A DNA stretch of 64,000 nucleotides from Succinivibrionaceae bacterium (GTDB lineage: Bacteria > Pseudomonadota > Gammaproteobacteria > Enterobacterales > Succinivibrionaceae), in contig JAHZGH010000006.1 of assembly GCA_019420905.1 (NCBI GenBank), positions 62,001 through 126,000 of the forward strand, in the 5' to 3' direction. The translations under genes and the position numbers were made by a program. Each line of letters starts with the position of its first letter. The first letter of the stretch is position 1. The notes under the pieces were generated by a model that was not told the DNA's origin, searched no databases, and saw nothing but the letters and a program-made list of their open reading frames with translations. Below, piece by piece: positions 17,384-25,522 of this stretch.

Positions 17384-19024
17384 ATGTCCGCAAAACAGGT
17401 ATTTTTCGGTAATGACGCTCGCATTAAGATGCTCGAGGGCGTAAATATTTTAGCTAATGCTGTTAAGGTAACCTTAGGTCCTAAAGGCCGTAATGTTGTC
17501 TTAGATAAGAGCTATGGTGCTCCACTTATCACCAAAGATGGTGTTACTGTTGCCAAAGAGATTGAACTTGAAGGCAAGTTTGAGAATATGGGTGCTCAGA
17601 TGGTTAAGGAAGTAGCTTCCAAAGCCAATGATGCTGCTGGTGATGGTACTACTACCGCTACTGTTTTAGCTCAGGCTATTGTTAACGAGGGCTTGAAGTC
17701 TATCGCCGCTGGTATGAATCCTATGGATTTAAAGCGCGGTATTGATAAGGCTGTTGAGGCTGCCGTTGAAGAATTAAAGAAGTTATCTACTAAGTGTGAA
17801 GACAAGAAGTCTATTGCTCAGGTAGGCACTATTTCTGCTAATTCAGATGCTACTGTTGGCAATTTAATTGCTGATGCTATGGAAAATGTCGGCCGTGATG
17901 GTGTTATTACTGTCGAAGATGGTCAAGGCTTAGAGGATCAGCTGGATTTAGTTGAGGGTATGCAGTTTGACCGTGGCTTCCTCTCTCCTTACTTCATCAA
18001 TAAGCCGGATACTGGCACTGTTGAGTTAGAGAATCCTTATATCCTCTTATGCGACAAGAAGATTGCAAATATTCGCGATCTCGTTTCTATTTTGGAGAAT
18101 GTTGCTAAGCAGGGTAAGTCCTTACTCATTATCGCAGAAGATGTTGAGTCTGAAGCCTTAGCAACCTTAGTTGTTAACAATATGCGTGGCGTTGTTAAGG
18201 TTGCTGCTGTTAAAGCTCCTGGCTTTGGCGATCGTCGCAAGGCAATGCTTCAGGATATTGCTATATTGACTGGCGGTACCGTAATTTCTTCTGAGTTAGG
18301 CATGGAGTTAGAGAAGGCTACCTTAGATGATTTAGGTATTGCAAAGCGTGTTGTTATCAATAAGGATAATACTACCATTATTGATGGTGCTGGTGATGCA
18401 GATGCAATCAAGGATCGCGTAGCTCAGATCAGAAAGCAGATTGAGGAATCCACCTCTGATTATGATCGTGAGAAGCTCCAGGAGCGCGTAGCAAAATTAG
18501 CTGGCGGTGTTGCTGTAATTAAGGTCGGTGCTGCTACTGAAGTTGCTATGAAAGAGAAGAAAGCTCGTGTTGAGGATGCTATGCACGCAACTCGTGCTGC
18601 TGTTGAGGAAGGTGTTGTTCCTGGCGGTGGTGTAGCTTTAGTTCGTGTAGCAAAGAGCATTGCTGGTTTGAAGGGTGATAATCAGGATCAGGACGTTGGT
18701 ATTAAGGTTGCTTTAGCTGCAATGGAAGCTCCTTTACGTCAGATTGTTACTAATGCAGGTCAAGAGGCCGCTGTTGTTGCTAACGAAGTTCGTTCTAAGG
18801 ATGGCAACTATGGTTATAATGCTGCTACAGAGCAGTATGGTGATATGATCGAGATGGGTATTCTGGATCCGACTAAGGTTACTCGCTCTGCTTTACAGTA
18901 TGCAGCTTCTATCGCAGGCTTAATGTTAACTACCGAGTGCATGATTGCTGATGCTCCTAAGAAGGAAGGTGATGCTCCTCAGCCTCCTATGGGCGGCATG
19001 GGCGGCATGGGCGGCATGATGTAG
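17384..19024 (+). CDS. groL: Chaperonin GroEL
   Basis: Tetradecameric ATP-dependent folding chamber. 546 residues with VTLGPKGRNVVLDKSYG, the ATP-binding segment AGDGTTTATVLAQ, and a C-terminal GGM repeat (GGMGGMGGMM), as in proteobacterial GroEL. It follows groES by 39 bases with AAGGAAG as ribosome site. Synonymous codon use looks more restricted than in neighbouring genes, as expected for very high expression. Confidence 0.99.
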   Translation: MSAKQVFFGNDARIKMLEGVNILANAVKVTLGPKGRNVVLDKSYGAPLITKDGVTVAKEIELEGKFENMGAQMVKEVASKANDAAGDGTTTATVLAQAIVNEGLKSIAAGMNPMDLKRGIDKAVEAAVEELKKLSTKCEDKKSIAQVGTISANSDATVGNLIADAMENVGRDGVITVEDGQGLEDQLDLVEGMQFDRGFLSPYFINKPDTGTVELENPYILLCDKKIANIRDLVSILENVAKQGKSLLIIAEDVESEALATLVVNNMRGVVKVAAVKAPGFGDRRKAMLQDIAILTGGTVISSELGMELEKATLDDLGIAKRVVINKDNTTIIDGAGDADAIKDRVAQIRKQIEESTSDYDREKLQERVAKLAGGVAVIKVGAATEVAMKEKKARVEDAMHATRAAVEEGVVPGGGVALVRVAKSIAGLKGDNQDQDVGIKVALAAMEAPLRQIVTNAGQEAAVVANEVRSKDGNYGYNAATEQYGDMIEMGILDPTKVTRSALQYAASIAGLMLTTECMIADAPKKEGDAPQPPMGGMGGMGGMM

Positions 19025-19084
19025 TCCGTTGTAAGGACATGATCTAAAAGCTGTTGCCTTGTACAATTAGGAATAGTTAAAAGG

Positions 19085-19120
19085 AATCCCAGGCGTATAT
19101 AAATACCCTGGGATTTTTTT
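19085..19120 (+). terminator. groESL terminator
   Basis: A 9-bp stem (19085-19093 with 19107-19115), a 13-base loop and a T-run to 19120. Confidence 0.88.
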
Positions 19121-19438
19121 ATTATTTTTTTGATGTCTTTTGCAAATTTTTTAAGATACCAGTACAAAATTTATATGTTATCTTTAATGAAGATATATGA
19201 ATTAGATTGTATTTTTGCAATATATTTTCGTTCTGCAGAATTAGCTTTATAGGTAAATTTTGATAATTGCTATATTTATAAGAACTTTGTTAAAGTTATT
19301 ATTTGTCTAAAAAGAAGCATTTTTTTAGAAGCATATGTTCTTTCTATATTTTTGGTACACTCTTAAAATAGATTTTTATTTTGTGTATAGCTGTTTACTT
19401 CAGCAGCAATTTTTACAGCAAAAAGCGGGATGTTTTTT
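19121..19438. other. Intergenic region before aroK
   Basis: About 318 AT-rich bases with no plausible gene. It should contain the aroK operon promoter. TTGGTACACTCTTAAAATAG around 19351-19372 contains a reasonable -10-like TAAAAT, but I cannot pair it convincingly with a -35. Confidence 0.35.
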
Positions 19439-19978
19439 ATGTCATTAGCTCACCTAGAGCGTATTTTTTTAATAGGACCGATGGGGTGTGGAAAAACTAC
19501 TATTGGTAAAAGCCTTGCGCTTATAAGTTCTAGACCATTTATCGATCTTGATGAAGAAATTGTTTCTTTTTGTAAGACGTCTATTCCTGAAATTTTTAAA
19601 AAAGAAGGCGAAAGCGGTTTTAGGAAACAAGAAACTTTAGCCCTAAAGCGATCATTATCATATGAGGCAGTGATTGCTACCGGAGGAGGAATTGTTGTTA
19701 CTAAAGAGAATCTCGAGCTATTAAAAAATAATGGACTTGTAGTTTATTTATATGCTGATGTTGAAACTCAGTATCTGCGTACATTAAATGATAACGGCAG
19801 ACCTATGATTTATGCTGAAGATCGTAAGCAGAGATTAAACGAAATTTTTAATTATAGAAAGCCATTATTTGAAAGTATTGCGGATATAACTATAGATAGT
19901 GGTGCTCATAGTGTCCATGAATGTATTGACCTGATTCAAAGTAAACTAGAGGAATTGAGATGCAAAGTATTACGGTAG
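19439..19978 (+). CDS. aroK: Shikimate kinase
   Basis: Phosphorylates shikimate in aromatic amino-acid synthesis. P-loop IGPMGCGKTTIG near the N-terminus, substrate-binding DLDEEI and RKQE, and the lid with NGRPMIY. I prefer the ATG at 19439 (MSLAHLERIFLIG, 179 residues): GCGGGA lies about nine bases upstream, whereas it abuts the ATG at 19430. The 3' end overlaps aroB by 19 bases, so the two are translationally coupled as in E. coli. Confidence 0.94.
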   Translation: MSLAHLERIFLIGPMGCGKTTIGKSLALISSRPFIDLDEEIVSFCKTSIPEIFKKEGESGFRKQETLALKRSLSYEAVIATGGGIVVTKENLELLKNNGLVVYLYADVETQYLRTLNDNGRPMIYAEDRKQRLNEIFNYRKPLFESIADITIDSGAHSVHECIDLIQSKLEELRCKVLR

Positions 19979-21048
19979 GCTTGGCTGAGCGTTCATACCA
20001 AATCCATATAGGCTCAAATTTTAATTATGGATCTTTAATTAAACAAGCTCTATCTAAGCAGAAAGATTTGTTGATCGTTACTAATGACACGATTGCTCCT
20101 TTATATTTAGAGAAAGTAAAGAGATCTTTGATAGCCGAAGGTTTTAGAGTTTCTCAATGTATTCTAAAAGATGGAGAATGCTATAAAACAGTCGATTCTT
20201 GGATGCAGATACTAACAGCTTTACTAGAAGAAGATTTTGGCCGGGATGGTGCAATTGTCGCTTTAGGAGGAGGAGTAGTTGGCGACATGGCAGGTTTTGC
20301 TGCAGCCTGTTATCAGCGCGGAATTCATTTTGTACAAATGCCGACTACTTTATTGTCTATGGTGGATTCATCCGTAGGAGGAAAAACAGCATTCAATCAT
20401 CCTTTAGGAAAAAACATGATTGGAGCTTTTTATCAGCCTAAAGCAGTCATTATTGATATTGACTTTTTAAAGACTTTGCCAAAGCGAGAAATTACTGCAG
20501 GTTTAGGCGAAGTGATTAAGACGGGCATTATTTACGATAAATCTTTTTTTGAATTTTTGGAGCAAAATTCAGAAAAAGTTTTTTTACACGATCAAGAAAC
20601 AATAACAGCAATTGTTAAGCGCTGCTGTGAAATAAAGGCCGCAGTTGTAGCCTGTGATGAACAAGAACATGGCTTACGCGCTATTTTGAATTTTGGCCAC
20701 ACTTTTGGACATGCTTTAGAAGCATTTTTAGGCTTCGGAACCTGGCTGCATGGAGAGGCTGTGGGATTGGGAATGGTGATTGCCTCTGCTTTGGCATGCA
20801 AACGCGGATTGCTTTCTTTTCAGGAACAAAAACGCATTGTTAATTTGATTGCAAAATGCTATCTGCCAGTTACCATTCCAGAAAAAATGACAGAAAAAGA
20901 TTTTATTCGTTTTATGCGTCATGATAAAAAAGTACGTCAGGGCGTTATTCGTTACGTGTTACCTAAGTCTATTGGAAAGGTTGAAGTCTTTGCTGATATT
21001 AGCGATGATGAGGTTGAGGCTTTGATTTTAGAACTTAAGAAAGTCTAA
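19960..21048 (+). CDS. aroB: 3-dehydroquinate synthase
   Basis: NAD- and metal-dependent conversion of DAHP to 3-dehydroquinate, second step of the shikimate pathway. 362 residues with the NAD segment VALGGGVVGDMAGFAA, FVQMPTTLLSMVDSSVGGKT, the metal ligands in GLGEVIKTG, LNFGHTFGHALE and LHGEAVGLGM. Overlaps the aroK 3' end. Together with aroQ at 4.2 kb it supplies steps 2 and 3 of the pathway. Confidence 0.97.
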   Translation: MQSITVGLAERSYQIHIGSNFNYGSLIKQALSKQKDLLIVTNDTIAPLYLEKVKRSLIAEGFRVSQCILKDGECYKTVDSWMQILTALLEEDFGRDGAIVALGGGVVGDMAGFAAACYQRGIHFVQMPTTLLSMVDSSVGGKTAFNHPLGKNMIGAFYQPKAVIIDIDFLKTLPKREITAGLGEVIKTGIIYDKSFFEFLEQNSEKVFLHDQETITAIVKRCCEIKAAVVACDEQEHGLRAILNFGHTFGHALEAFLGFGTWLHGEAVGLGMVIASALACKRGLLSFQEQKRIVNLIAKCYLPVTIPEKMTEKDFIRFMRHDKKVRQGVIRYVLPKSIGKVEVFADISDDEVEALILELKKV

Positions 21049-21084
21049 ATATTGAAGTTTAATTTATTAGTAGTTGAGGCTTTT

Positions 21085-21609
21085 ATGGCGATTCCGGACA
21101 ATTTTAGACCTAAATCCCCTGTAAAAAATAATAAAAAAATCTTAAGGGGTGCTTGGTTATTTGTAGCGGCAACATGTACAGCAATTATTATTGCCTGTTT
21201 GGTGCCTATAATTACAGGTAAAACTCCTTTAGATCTAATTTTAGGAACAAAGCCTGATAAGCCTCAAATTAGTAGTACAAAGCTAGACTCTAATCAAAGT
21301 ACAGAACATTCTGTAGAAAAAACTAACGAAAGTACGGAAAAAGATCTCTTAGAGAATAAAGCAGATGTGGAACCTCTTGAACTAGTTACAGTTAAGGAAC
21401 GATCTCTTAAGGCAGATTCTTATCATGGAGATGCACAAAATCCTAAGTTAGATGAAGGAGCTTTGCCAGAAAATCTTCCTCTTGGAATTGAGGCTAGCAC
21501 TCCTGAGGTTACAACTCGCAATCGTATTACTTTAAGGGGAGATACTTTAGAGCAGATTGAAGATAAATCTAGAGAGAATATATCTCAAGAGAGTAAAAAT
21601 TCTAACTAA
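21085..21609 (+). CDS. Single-pass membrane protein in the damX position
   Basis: Unidentified 174-residue protein. A short basic cytosolic N-terminus (about 20 residues) is followed by one membrane segment (about residues 22-45), then a hydrophilic Ser/Thr/Glu-rich, probably disordered, periplasmic tail. TTGAGG five bases before the ATG at 21085 supports this start over an upstream TTG at 21052. It sits between aroB and rpe, where E. coli has damX and dam. DamX is also single-pass with an acidic linker, but ends in a SPOR domain that binds septal peptidoglycan; no such domain is visible here. It may be a reduced DamX-like division protein or something unrelated. Confidence 0.7.
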   Translation: MAIPDNFRPKSPVKNNKKILRGAWLFVAATCTAIIIACLVPIITGKTPLDLILGTKPDKPQISSTKLDSNQSTEHSVEKTNESTEKDLLENKADVEPLELVTVKERSLKADSYHGDAQNPKLDEGALPENLPLGIEASTPEVTTRNRITLRGDTLEQIEDKSRENISQESKNSN

Positions 21610-21711
21610 TAAAGATATCTGTAATTTATAGATAAAAGCCTTTTTGAAAACAAAAAGCTATAATAAATACTTCTGCCACAAATTAGTAAAAACTAACAGG
21701 GAATGAAAAAA

Positions 21712-22386
21712 ATGACAGACAAAAACTTTAAAATCGCAGGTTCGATTCTTTCTGCAGATTTAATAAATCTAGAACGTGATGTAGGAGAAGCTTTAGCTTG
21801 TGGTGTTGATGTCATTCATTTTGACGTAATGGACTTCCATTTTGTTCCTAATATGACTTTTGGTCCAGGTTTTTTAGCTGCCTTAAAAAAGCGTTATCCT
21901 CAGGCTGTATTTGATGTTCATTTAATGGTAGACCCTATAACTGAGGATATTGTTAATAGTTATATAGAAGCAGGTGCAGATTGGATCTCTTTTCATCCAG
22001 AAGCTTGTACTCATGTTGAAAGAATGCTTACCTTTATTCAGGATCACAACGTTAAATCCGGCTTAGCTTTAAATCCGGCTACATCTCCGCAATTTTTAGA
22101 TTATTTATGGGATAAGCTTGACTTTGTATTAGTTATGACAGTAAATCCAGGTTTTGGAGGTCAAAAAGTTTTACCTGCATGTTTGAAGAAAGTCGCAGAT
22201 GTTAAATGTATGGCTTTTGAAGCTAATGTTAATATTGATATTGAAGTAGATGGCGGTGTTAAAGCTGATAATATTGGGCAAATTGCAGAATGTGGAGCTA
22301 ATATTTTTGTAGTGGGCTCAGCTTTTTTTGGTGCTGATAATAAAGCCGTTGCCTTAAAGCAATTACATGAAGGTCTTAATATTTAA
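21712..22386 (+). CDS. rpe: Ribulose-phosphate 3-epimerase
   Basis: Interconverts ribulose 5-phosphate and xylulose 5-phosphate in the pentose phosphate pathway. TIM barrel with SILSADLINL, the metal site HFDVMDFHFVPNMTFGP, DVHLMV, MTVNPGFGGQ and the catalytic Asp in EVDGGVK. The ATG at 21712 has ACAGGGA about nine bases upstream, which abuts the alternative ATG at 21703, so I choose 21712 (224 residues, near the E. coli 225). Its stop overlaps the gph start by one base. Confidence 0.96.
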   Translation: MTDKNFKIAGSILSADLINLERDVGEALACGVDVIHFDVMDFHFVPNMTFGPGFLAALKKRYPQAVFDVHLMVDPITEDIVNSYIEAGADWISFHPEACTHVERMLTFIQDHNVKSGLALNPATSPQFLDYLWDKLDFVLVMTVNPGFGGQKVLPACLKKVADVKCMAFEANVNIDIEVDGGVKADNIGQIAECGANIFVVGSAFFGADNKAVALKQLHEGLNI

Positions 22387-23075
22387 TGTTACTTTGTAAA
22401 AAGCCTCAAGCTTTATTATTCGATCTGGATGGCACTTTGTCAGATACGATCTGTCAGTTAGCTAAAGCAGCTCAAAAAACAGCAGATGCTTTAGATATAG
22501 ATTCTCCTGATGAAGCAACTATTAAGGGCTATGTCGGCAATGGTATTCAATTATTATTGTGTAGAATTATAGCTGGCTCTTTTGATGCTACGCCAGATGA
22601 TGTCGATCCTGAATTATTAAAAAAAGCTCGTGAATTTTTTAATAGATTTTATATTCAGGGGTTAAATAAAGATTTTGCTGTATATCCGTATGTAGAAGAA
22701 ACTCTAAGCTGGTGTAAGCAAACTGGGATTAAGCTTGCTGTTGTGACTAATAAGCCTCATATGTTTGCAAAGCCGTTATTGGAATATATGGGAATTTCTT
22801 CTTATTTCGATTTTATTTTAGGCGGCGAGATTTTAGATAAGAAAAAACCGGATGTTGAGCCTTTATTATATGTTTTAGATAAACTTAAAGTAAAAGCTCA
22901 AGATGCTGTCATGGTTGGGGATTCAGCTAATGATATGCTTCCTGCCTTGCAGCTTGATATGCCTTCGGTATTTTTTACTTTTGGCTATTGCCGCAGCAGC
23001 ATAGATTTTTGTAAGCCTACATATAAATTTTCATCCTGGCGCGAGCTTTTAGAACTTTTGAAAACCCTGCCTTAG
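22386..23075 (+). CDS. gph: Phosphoglycolate phosphatase
   Basis: HAD-family phosphatase removing 2-phosphoglycolate, a by-product of DNA end repair and oxidative damage. Motif I FDLDGTLSD with nucleophile Asp, motif II VVTNKP, the Lys of KKPDVEP, and motif IV GDSANDML. 229 residues with a helical cap domain between motifs I and II. Translationally coupled to rpe through TAATG, the same rpe-gph order as in E. coli. trpS does not follow. Confidence 0.93.
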   Translation: MLLCKKPQALLFDLDGTLSDTICQLAKAAQKTADALDIDSPDEATIKGYVGNGIQLLLCRIIAGSFDATPDDVDPELLKKAREFFNRFYIQGLNKDFAVYPYVEETLSWCKQTGIKLAVVTNKPHMFAKPLLEYMGISSYFDFILGGEILDKKKPDVEPLLYVLDKLKVKAQDAVMVGDSANDMLPALQLDMPSVFFTFGYCRSSIDFCKPTYKFSSWRELLELLKTLP

Positions 23076-23081
23076 ATCATA

Positions 23082-23105
23082 AAAAGGGATCGTACGATCC
23101 CTTTT
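23082..23105 (+). terminator. Terminator after gph
   Basis: A perfect 24-base palindrome (AAAAGGGATCGT and its complement) about six bases after the gph stop. In RNA it gives a stem of ten or more pairs with a tight loop. The T-run is short. Confidence 0.75.
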
Positions 23106-23284
23106 AGTTATTAAATCCTATAGAATAAGTACATTAAATTTATTATAAATTAGATTGCATTTTCAAAATTGAATTTGAGAAAAGATCTTTTATTATAAAT
23201 AATTTATTTTATATTGGTGTTTGTTTTTTATACGTGTTTTGTTTGTACAACCGGGTGTTAATCTAAGGTCAAGTGTAAGAAGTT

Positions 23285-24112
23285 ATGGAAGATCAATGCC
23301 GATTAGAACCCCGGAGCGCCGATTGGCAATTTAACGTATTGCAGATTACAGATACACATCTGTTTGCTAAGCCTAATGGTGATTTGCTAGGGGTAAAAAC
23401 AGCACATAGTTTTGCCGCTGTATTGGATGAGGTACTAAAGCAGAAAATCAATTTTGATTTTGTGTTAATGACAGGTGATATTTCTCAGGATTATTCAGTT
23501 GAATCTTATCAGCGTTTTGCGAACATGGTGAAATGCTTGAATAAGCCTGTATTTTTTTTACCTGGAAATCATGATGATGGCCCTTTGATGTATCGTATTT
23601 TTAATGATTTGGGAATTAATACTAGCCGCAATATAATATGTGGTAATTGGCAGTTTATATTGCTGAATTCTGAAGTTTACGGGGTCGCTCACGGCTGGGT
23701 ACAACGTGATCAGCTAGAATATGCCGAAAGATGCATTAGGGAACAGCCTAATTTAAATACTGTAATATGCATACATCATTTACCGCTTTTAGTAGGAAGT
23801 AATTGGCTAGATACACAAACATTACATAATCAGGATGAATTTCATGTATTTGTAAAAAGCTTTCCTTCAATAAAAGCCGTAATTTCTGGACATGTACATC
23901 AAGAAATAGATGAAATTAGACAAGGCATAAGATATATTGCTACACCTTCAACATCGATTCAATTTGTACCGCATTCCCATGATTTTGCTTTAGATAATAA
24001 GGGGCCAGGCTGGCGTTATTTTATTTTTAAAGATAACGGCAATTTTGAAACGCTAGTTTGTCGTTTGGAGACTAATTCGTTTCATCCGCGTACAGATGTC
24101 GGTGGTTATTGA
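23285..24112 (+). CDS. cpdA: 3',5'-cyclic AMP phosphodiesterase
   Basis: Hydrolyses cAMP to AMP and so limits CRP activation. A class III metallophosphoesterase of 275 residues with all metal motifs: QITDTHLF, TGDISQD, PGNHDD, CIHHLPL and SGHVHQE. Similarity to E. coli CpdA runs through the whole protein, including the C-terminal ATPSTSIQF and GPGWRYF. The presence of cpdA predicts a cAMP-CRP system elsewhere in the genome. It overlaps yqiA by one base. Confidence 0.94.
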   Translation: MEDQCRLEPRSADWQFNVLQITDTHLFAKPNGDLLGVKTAHSFAAVLDEVLKQKINFDFVLMTGDISQDYSVESYQRFANMVKCLNKPVFFLPGNHDDGPLMYRIFNDLGINTSRNIICGNWQFILLNSEVYGVAHGWVQRDQLEYAERCIREQPNLNTVICIHHLPLLVGSNWLDTQTLHNQDEFHVFVKSFPSIKAVISGHVHQEIDEIRQGIRYIATPSTSIQFVPHSHDFALDNKGPGWRYFIFKDNGNFETLVCRLETNSFHPRTDVGGY

Positions 24113-24693
24113 TGTTAATTGCATATATTCATGGTTATCTGTCAGGCTCAAATGCAATTAAGGCACAGATTTTAAAACGTATATTATCTGAAAAATATCC
24201 AGAGCATAGTTTTATTTCTCTGGATTTTCCAGATACTCCTAAAGAAGCTTTAGCAGTATTAAGTGAGTTTTGCCAAAACTATAGCCAGGATCAATTAGGC
24301 TTAGTAGGCAGTTCTATGGGCGGCTTTATGGCCACAATTTTAAGTAATTTTTATAATTTGAAAGCTGCTTTAGTGAATCCATGCGTTCATCCCCAAAATT
24401 TCTGTAAAGATCTACTAGGTCCGCAATACAACAGCTGTACAAATACTCATTTTTTCTTGACGCAAGAAATGATTGATTATTTAAAGCAGCTTGATATTGA
24501 AGCTCAAAATGCGCTTAATATTCAAAATCTTTATATACTTTTACAAAAAGGCGATGAGGTTTTAGATTATAGGCAAGCATTATCTTATTATCAAAATGCT
24601 AAAATTGAAGTTTTTGCAGGCGGATGCCATGCGTTTGAGAATTTTGAAGCTGTTGTTCCTCAAATTATTGATTTTTTGGCAAAGAAAGCTTAA
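24112..24693 (+). CDS. yqiA: YqiA-type alpha/beta hydrolase (esterase)
   Basis: Predicted carboxylesterase of the UPF0227/YqiA family; the physiological substrate is unknown. 193 residues from the ATG at 24112 (MLIAYIHGYLSGS), which overlaps the cpdA TGA by one base. The nucleophile elbow is GSSMGGF, the acid loop is KGDEVLDYRQA, and the catalytic His is in GGCHAF. cpdA-yqiA-parE is the E. coli order. Here a two-component pair is inserted before parE. Confidence 0.9.
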   Translation: MLIAYIHGYLSGSNAIKAQILKRILSEKYPEHSFISLDFPDTPKEALAVLSEFCQNYSQDQLGLVGSSMGGFMATILSNFYNLKAALVNPCVHPQNFCKDLLGPQYNSCTNTHFFLTQEMIDYLKQLDIEAQNALNIQNLYILLQKGDEVLDYRQALSYYQNAKIEVFAGGCHAFENFEAVVPQIIDFLAKKA

Positions 24694-24847
24694 TTATTAT
24701 GTGCATAAAGCATAATAAATGCTAAGTTTGATTTTAAGCAAAGACCGCAGACTATATAAGCCGGAATAATTTGAGGCTATTAAAATTTTAGCTTTAGCCT
24801 CTTTTAGGTCTACAGAATTTAGAGAATATGAATTTTAGGTGATTTAG

Positions 24848-25522
24848 ATGCGCATTCTTTTAATTGAAGATGATAAGCAGATTGCAAAAGCTGTAGAGAA
24901 TGGGCTTAAAAGCAAAGCCTATGCAGTAGATTGTCTCAATGATGGCAATGAGGCAGAATATGCCCCTGATGATATTAGTTATGACTGTATTTTATTAGAT
25001 TTAGGCTTGCCTGGTATAGATGGGGTCACTTTGTTAAAAAAATGGCGTAGCCGTAATATCAATGTTCCGGTGATTATTATTACTGCTCGAGACGGTTTGG
25101 ATGATAGAGTTTCTGGGTTAGATATCGGTGCTGATGATTATGTTGTAAAACCTTTTGATTTATCGGAATTATTAGCCAGAATTAGAGCAGTAACGCGTCG
25201 GGCTTCAGGATCTTCTCAGCCACAATTGAGCAATGGTATTTTAAGTTTGGATTCCCTAACTCACGAAGTTTTAGTAAAAGACAATGGAGATGAGCATAAA
25301 GAGCTTTTAACAGCTCGTGAATATGCATTACTAGAAGCTCTATTAAATCGTCCTGGAGCTGTTTTATCCAGAGAAGCTCTTGAAGAAAGAATTTACAGTT
25401 TCGGCGATGAGGTTGAATCTAATGCAATAGAATTCATCATCCATACCCTGCGTAAAAAAGTCGGTTCTACTAATATTAAGAATGTCAGAGGTGTAGGTTG
25501 GAAGGTCGCAAAGGGAGATTAG
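24848..25522 (+). CDS. OmpR/PhoB-family response regulator (QseB-like)
   Basis: DNA-binding response regulator, 224 residues. Receiver domain (1-118): acidic pair Asp8/Asp9, phosphoacceptor Asp51 in LLDLGLPG, and Lys in VVKPFDLSEL. The C-terminal winged helix (about 125-222) has LTAREYALLEALL and IIHTLRKKV. Its closest look is the QseB/PmrA group, supported by location near parE, where E. coli qseBC also lie. The target genes and signal cannot be read. The cognate kinase overlaps its 3' end. Confidence 0.9.
   Translation: MRILLIEDDKQIAKAVENGLKSKAYAVDCLNDGNEAEYAPDDISYDCILLDLGLPGIDGVTLLKKWRSRNINVPVIIITARDGLDDRVSGLDIGADDYVVKPFDLSELLARIRAVTRRASGSSQPQLSNGILSLDSLTHEVLVKDNGDEHKELLTAREYALLEALLNRPGAVLSREALEERIYSFGDEVESNAIEFIIHTLRKKVGSTNIKNVRGVGWKVAKGD

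Noticed and set aside
18460..18660. Ala/Thr/Ser-rich frame antisense to groEL
   Set aside because: Shadow frame caused by the restricted codon use of groEL.
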